NCBI GenBank assembly: GCA_030248225.1
Contig: JASANE010007267.1
Location: 1 to 64,000, forward strand
DNA: 64,000 nt
Direction of reading: 5' to 3'
Origin: Trileptium ribeirensis
Taxonomy: Eukaryota; Nematoda; Enoplea; Enoplida; Thoracostomopsidae
Positions 59,478 through 64,000 of this stretch are shown in pieces; the first letter of the stretch is position 1; every line of letters starts with the position of its first letter. A program made the translations under genes and the position numbers. The notes below the pieces were generated by a model. The model did no database searches, had not been told where the DNA came from, and worked only from the letters and a program-made list of their open reading frames with translations.

Positions 59478-60529
59478 GGGGGCACATTAATGTGAATAAT
59501 TTAATATTGAAAAATCAAGGCACATCGTAATTTTGCGTCATCAAATCTAAATTTATTCATGGCTCGTATTGACGGTGAAACGTTCTACATCAAACCGGCA
59601 AGTTACTAGTGACTGAGAAATATTAGCGCACATTTTTCCACTATGAATAACAATGACTATAATGCGAAATATATAGGCGGTAGTTGTAACATAGCGTGTC
59701 GTTCATTCGGAAAATTGTACGGCCGACTGTAGCGAAGCGATAACACGTTTCAACGAGAATGCTGCGCAACCTTGAATATAACCCTGAATGTACGGAAAGA
59801 CATGCTACAACTAGCTTATGATAAGCATTAGTTTGTATTATAATTCCTATTTTATGCTTATATGTTATAATATTCTCAGAAAATCAATGTTGCGCAGTGA
59901 GCATTATTACAGTCTTCTGACTATTATCGTAAAAAATAATATTAGTACGAACAGCCAAACTAATGACCGTTTTACAGGTGCCATGGCCTTTTTTCTTCAC
60001 GATGGAAAAGTCGTCGTTACGCTTAAAAGGGTGTCTAAAAGCAGGTTTACTACGAAAAATTTGAACCCCTAGATCTGCGGTGTCTACCGGGTACGAGACT
60101 TACAGTTTATGTGAGAAGCCAAAAATTAGCAATTCAAACAACCATTTTACCCATGAATCCATCACTTGAAAAGCTTTGTGAAGTTATACTTAAAGTATTT
60201 TCTTTAGATGTGGTTGCTTTACTATATTTGATTCAATATTACTTGTAAATACTTAAATATAATCGTGTCAGTCACTGTATGCTACTAGCATTCCACGAAT
60301 GAAACGGCGTTAAATGTGAGAAAGTGACTTATGGGTAAAATGATGTGCTGCTTCTCATTACCGTACTAGAGGCTTTTCCTGTTTTATACAGTCGCTATAA
60401 TGTGGTTTTACTCCAAGGTCATATCTCTGTCCTTGATGTACATTTAGTAGCAGATGAAAATGTTAAATAAAATATAGCACACATCACAAATTATCGTCGA
60501 GTCTATGTTGCTTGATCCTAATGTCTGTC
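59478..60529. other. No gene seen between the two TTAGGC-bearing elements
   Basis: AT-rich sequence with short ORFs only (for example 59818-60072) and no family match. Confidence 0.45.
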
Positions 60530-60743
60530 GGCCCATGTCAACTTTAGGGGCCGGACGTTATAACGTTAAAAAAAGAACAGCTTAGAGCGGGGGTTCGGGG
60601 GCGGCAGCCCCCCGACTTAGGCTTAGGCTTAGTACATGGCTCATATAGGGACCTTAGCTTAGGCTAAGACTAAGGCTTAGGCTTAGTATATCGAGAACGG
60701 CATGGCATGCATTATCCTTCGGCCCCTAAAGTTGACATGGGCC
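60530..60743 (+). mobile_element. ~214-bp TIR element with TTAGGC-like tracts (copy 2)
   Basis: Perfect 24-bp inverted ends GGCCCATGTCAACTTTAGGG GCCG (60530-60553 and 60720-60743). CCTAATGTC occurs at 60517-60525 and 60743-60751, consistent with an 8-9 bp target duplication. The interior contains GACTTAGGCTTAGGCTTAGT and AAGACTAAGGCTTAGGCTTA and is the reverse complement of copy 1, but its terminal repeats differ from those of copy 1 at several positions that change on both sides together. Confidence 0.9.
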
Positions 60744-62980
60744 CTAATGTCAATATTAAATCAATCGCTGAGACCAATAGTTTCCAATATTTTCAATGCG
60801 TCCAATAGTTAACATAATTCAATTAGTCCACTACAGAAAGACAGTATAGTGTTAATGTGCCAGTTATGCCACGTCATTGAGGTTGTTTGTCCTGGGTTCA
60901 GTTAGGCCCTTATCACTTCCCTATCTATTAAACTATATTTTCACGTTGTAAGAGTGTCTCTAATGCCGTAAAGGGGATCTGAGTTCAGTTATTTCAAAAT
61001 TATTATTGGATATTTCATACAAGCAGAAATAATTATTTATTGTTGGAATCTTCAAATTAGAAAGCTGCGCTATTAGCACCTTTGATATCATCTTCGGTTC
61101 CTCTGGCAAAAATTGTTTCTTTTGTTGTCTGGCTTTTCGCAAAATTTCGGGCTTCACCTTGTCTAATGTTTTGATTTTGATTAATCGCAAGTTTTAACAA
61201 ATTGTTGGCAATATGTTTTTTGAAATCCTATTCCGAAGTGACGTAATAATTATATATAAATTGCTCTAATGACAATAAAGCCGTATAAGCAGGCTTCGCA
61301 GGCAATTTATTAATCAATTTAGCAGTTTTTCTTAAGACTCGAATTTCGACAATGTGTAGTGGAAGTTAATGCATTTGAAGTATATTAAATTGAAATTAAA
61401 TTTTGAGTCTGAATGCCCTTATTGACTACATATCTAAATTTCTATTGTTCTTGCAACTAACATTTTTGAACCTATATTTGAGTATGGCCTAAAATTTACA
61501 ATTTATTTCACATTTATTGGATACAGCGTGATGGCAAGGACCTTTCTAAGTTACCTTCTTGTTAGTGCTATGTTAATCTGATTATGCAGCCATACGTCAT
61601 GAGCGTACATTAATTTGCTGGAACAAACCCTACAAACAGGGAACAAAGACACGTCCCGGCGCGCTAGGCCACTAAGTATACTCTTTCATTAAAGTATTCT
61701 GCATTTACATTGTAGCTTGTGTATTGAATTGCGGTGTGTTACCAAAAAAGATCTAAAATGCGGCACATGCCCTAATCTTAAAGAAACCACAGCAAGAAGA
61801 ATGTAAACAGCAGCAAACTGCACTAATTAGAAAATAATAAAAACACAGAAAGCTAGATATACGAATGTCACAGATAATCTAGCAAAACCGTTGGGTTTTT
61901 TCGGAACACAATTTGGACCGGTTTAAATGATTCCACGCGTCTTCGTAATACGTTCAACCCCGAAAAAATTGTAAAGATTGCTACAGCAGTTGCTTAGTTT
62001 ACTACAAAGTAACTCAGTAGCAAATGAATACTAAATAGTTACAGCTATTACATGGTGTAAACCCAACGGTTAGTAATTAATAGTTGCTATTACCTTAGGT
62101 ATTAATCTAACGGTTACAATGTGCACATTCGTGTATCTTCATTCGGCACCGAACAGATATCGAATTAAATCATATCTAATTTTGCAGTTATAATTTGTAA
62201 CTCATTAAACGAGTTAACCCTAGTGTGTTAAGTTAACAAAGTAAACGTGTTCTTAACGGATCTGCGATGAATAACTCATTTTATGTGGAAATAATAAGGA
62301 CAAAGCCTTGCTTTAGGTAAATTATATCATAAATTAGGCTTTTTAATATTTTTAGACTGCATGTATTTAGTTACGACACCAATTCAGGCATAAATTTCAA
62401 GGCCATTCCATCTCGGTAAGTACTTTTTCTATCATTTAGGCCAAACATGTTGGTCCCTGATTCCTGTGTTTTCTTTAACTATACTTTCAGGCAATTAGAT
62501 TAAAAAGTTAATTTTTGCAGTAGTTTGAACTATTGTTGGTATCTTTTCCTGGGAAAAACAGTGTGCAATTAAGCTTTGGATCGTATATAGTAAATGTCAT
62601 CCAGAATTTTGAGAATACAAATTGAAAATTTCGAAATTTTAAGATTTTATTTTTCTCGTCAACTATTTTAGCCATTTCATGACAATGAATGCACAATTGC
62701 ATCGTCGCATATTGTGAAGAGATGTATTATCCGAGCTTGTTGTGCGATGATATTTGTATAGGACTCCTTATCTGGTCACTTTGATAACCAAGCATCAGAT
62801 CGGAAATCGCTTAGCAGCTTGGTTATATACCGCTCGCAATTAAGAATTCTAGGTTGGTTTCTTGACACTAAATCGCGTTTGTCACAGATTGCATGATAGA
62901 CCTATAATTGATTCAGGTATAAATGGGTTAAATAACCTTTTATTAAATTATTGCATTAACGTAAAACTGAGCCATAGTAA
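60744..62980. other. Intergenic, no supported gene
   Basis: AT-rich. A minus-strand frame at 60960-61190 contains a charged stretch bounded by possible splice sites (see rejected items). TTTATT at 62940-62945, AATAAA on the minus strand, lies 36-41 bp beyond the stop of the minus-strand exon 62981-63378 and is its likely polyadenylation signal. Confidence 0.45.
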
Positions 62981-63378
62981 TTAGAAGACGTCCCATTTCG
63001 GTGACATATTGCCACTACTAGCTTTCTCGGCTTTACTATTGTTTCGACTAGCTCTGCTGTCGACCCACGATGCATTGCTGCAGCTGGTAGGTGACGTAGA
63101 CTGTAGTTGTTGTGAATGTGTAATCGCAAACGGTGACGACATAAGTGATTCGCTGTGATCAGAAAGCTTTCGCTTGTTACGCTTCACTTTTCGTCTAAAC
63201 TTTCGAATTCTGCGCTTGCCACGCGGAAGATTGCTGGTCGATTTTAGTGCAAGATTTCGGTACGTTAACCATAGTTTAATCGCTAAAACGAACGACCATG
63301 GTGGCATCGCTAACCATACACTAATGGCGACTGCCCAAAATACAAAATTTATTATATAAAGCAGAGTCGGACAGGCTT
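62981..63378 (-). CDS. Terminal exon of an unrecognised membrane protein
   Basis: On the minus strand the acceptor TTTTATTGTTTTCAG is followed by a frame of about 131 codons to TAA at 62981, far longer than expected by chance in DNA this AT-rich. It reads ACPTLLYIINFVFWAVAISV, WLAMPPWSFVLAIKLWLTYR, NLALKSTSNLPRGKRRIRKF, RRKVKRNKRKLSDHSESLMS, then a Ser/Asn/Gln-rich tail ending SSGNMSPKWDVF. The first 40 residues form one or two membrane segments, followed by a strongly basic stretch (RGKRRIRKFRRKVKRNKRK), which by the positive-inside rule places the tail in the cytosol. The tail is low-complexity and probably disordered. Upstream exons lie beyond the window or in 63379-64000, where I found none. 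I do not recognise the family. Confidence 0.7.
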
Positions 63379-64000
63379 CTGAAAACAATAAAATATTTTT
63401 GTACTTATTCATTATAGTATTACAACAACAAAGCTTTGTTCGTAACACTCTTGTGTGGATTATAAAAATGTCGCACCATTTAAAAAATGCAACAATACCT
63501 CTAAATACGAAAATATATTGACAAGAAACAAACCATTTTTATAATGGTTTGAAAGTTTGAATACGTTTGAAAGCTCTGTTAGGAGTGAAGTTTTTCACGC
63601 ACTTTGCAAAACTCTAGTAACTGTAAAACCGCAGCATAATAGAATGGCCATGGGTACTGTGCTAAACTTTAAAGGCTCGGCTTGAAATATATAGTTTTGA
63701 TTATATTAGTGCCATTACTATAAACTTTGCGAAACCGTGGAGATGTGGACTATATATTGCGTAAAGTTCTATGAACACCATAATATAGGGTTAAATTGTT
63801 TTCCCAGAGGCTCAATGCTTAATGACCCAGGGTCTTGTGTATGTGGGATCGAATGTTTTTGAACTTTAACTGAAAATTGCTTTTAAAACTGTATCAAATT
63901 GGTATACACCAGGTCAGTCTCTGGGTGCTGTCCCTACAGATATTGTTTCGAGTCCTCTCAATTCGTTTCAACGATTTTAAATGATATATGAACACATATA
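63379..64000. other. Intron or upstream region of the minus-strand gene
   Basis: AT-rich with no further exon seen. The pyrimidine-rich minus-strand sequence next to 63379 is the acceptor for the terminal exon. Confidence 0.45.

Noticed and set aside
61080..61162. Minus-strand exon reading KVKPEILRKARQQKKQFLPE and EPKMISK
   Set aside because: Bounded by ACATTAG and GTGCTA, both poor sites. It has no partner exon in phase and lies beyond the stop and polyadenylation signal of the only minus-strand gene seen. Kept as a weak possibility only.
1..64000. CRISPR arrays, rRNA genes, prokaryotic operons, and an integrated virus
   Set aside because: No regular repeat-spacer arrays, rRNA-like segments, clustered intronless genes or viral structural or replication genes were seen.

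Overview
This 64 kb window is AT-rich, gene-poor DNA from an intron-containing eukaryote, most likely an invertebrate animal. Every exon I can defend is short, in phase with its neighbours, and bounded by GT...AG introns of 1-5 kb whose acceptors read TTTTAG, TTTCAG or TTTTTAG. The acceptor style and several tracts of TTAGGC-like hexamers (TTAGGC is the nematode telomere repeat) would suit a repeat-rich nematode, but neither is decisive. I saw no prokaryotic operon structure, rRNA or CRISPR.

Genes. (1) 14327-14448 and 19280-19638 (+) are the last two exons of a cation diffusion facilitator (CDF) metal transporter with the DxxxD site typical of the Mn-transporting branch; upstream exons were not found. 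(2) 35311 to at least 47098 (+) holds six exons of a very-long-chain 3-oxoacyl-CoA reductase / 17-beta-hydroxysteroid dehydrogenase 12 homologue, with all short-chain dehydrogenase motifs in order. A likely C-terminal exon lies at 58928-59089, with one or more weak or unseen exons between. (3) 62981-63378 (-) is the final exon of an unrecognised membrane protein. (4) 27920-28118 (-) is a possible final exon of unknown function.

Mobile DNA makes up most of the rest. There is an open non-LTR reverse transcriptase fragment at the left edge (2-583, -) and a decayed one at 33235-33640 (-). Many non-autonomous elements have terminal inverted repeats (TIRs): two PIF/Harbinger-like MITEs with TAA target duplications (one holding a nested hAT MITE with a perfect 8-bp duplication, the other sitting in an older repeat whose second copy shows the empty site); a piggyBac-like TTAA element at 36022-36805; a 1.6 kb element with long near-perfect TIRs and C-homopolymer boxes at 17263-18869; a 959-bp element filled with palindromes at 57373-58331; and two elements carrying TTAGGC-like tracts at 59271-59477 and 60530-60743. 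A tRNA-derived SINE lies at 52264-52500. Dispersed satellite units and minisatellites fill other stretches.

Layout: 1-14.3 kb repeats only; 14.3-19.6 kb CDF gene; 19.6-35.3 kb intergenic repeats; 35.3-59.1 kb the reductase gene with element-filled introns; 59.1-64 kb repeats and a minus-strand gene end. No new multi-gene system is visible. The unusual content is the density and internal structure of small DNA elements.
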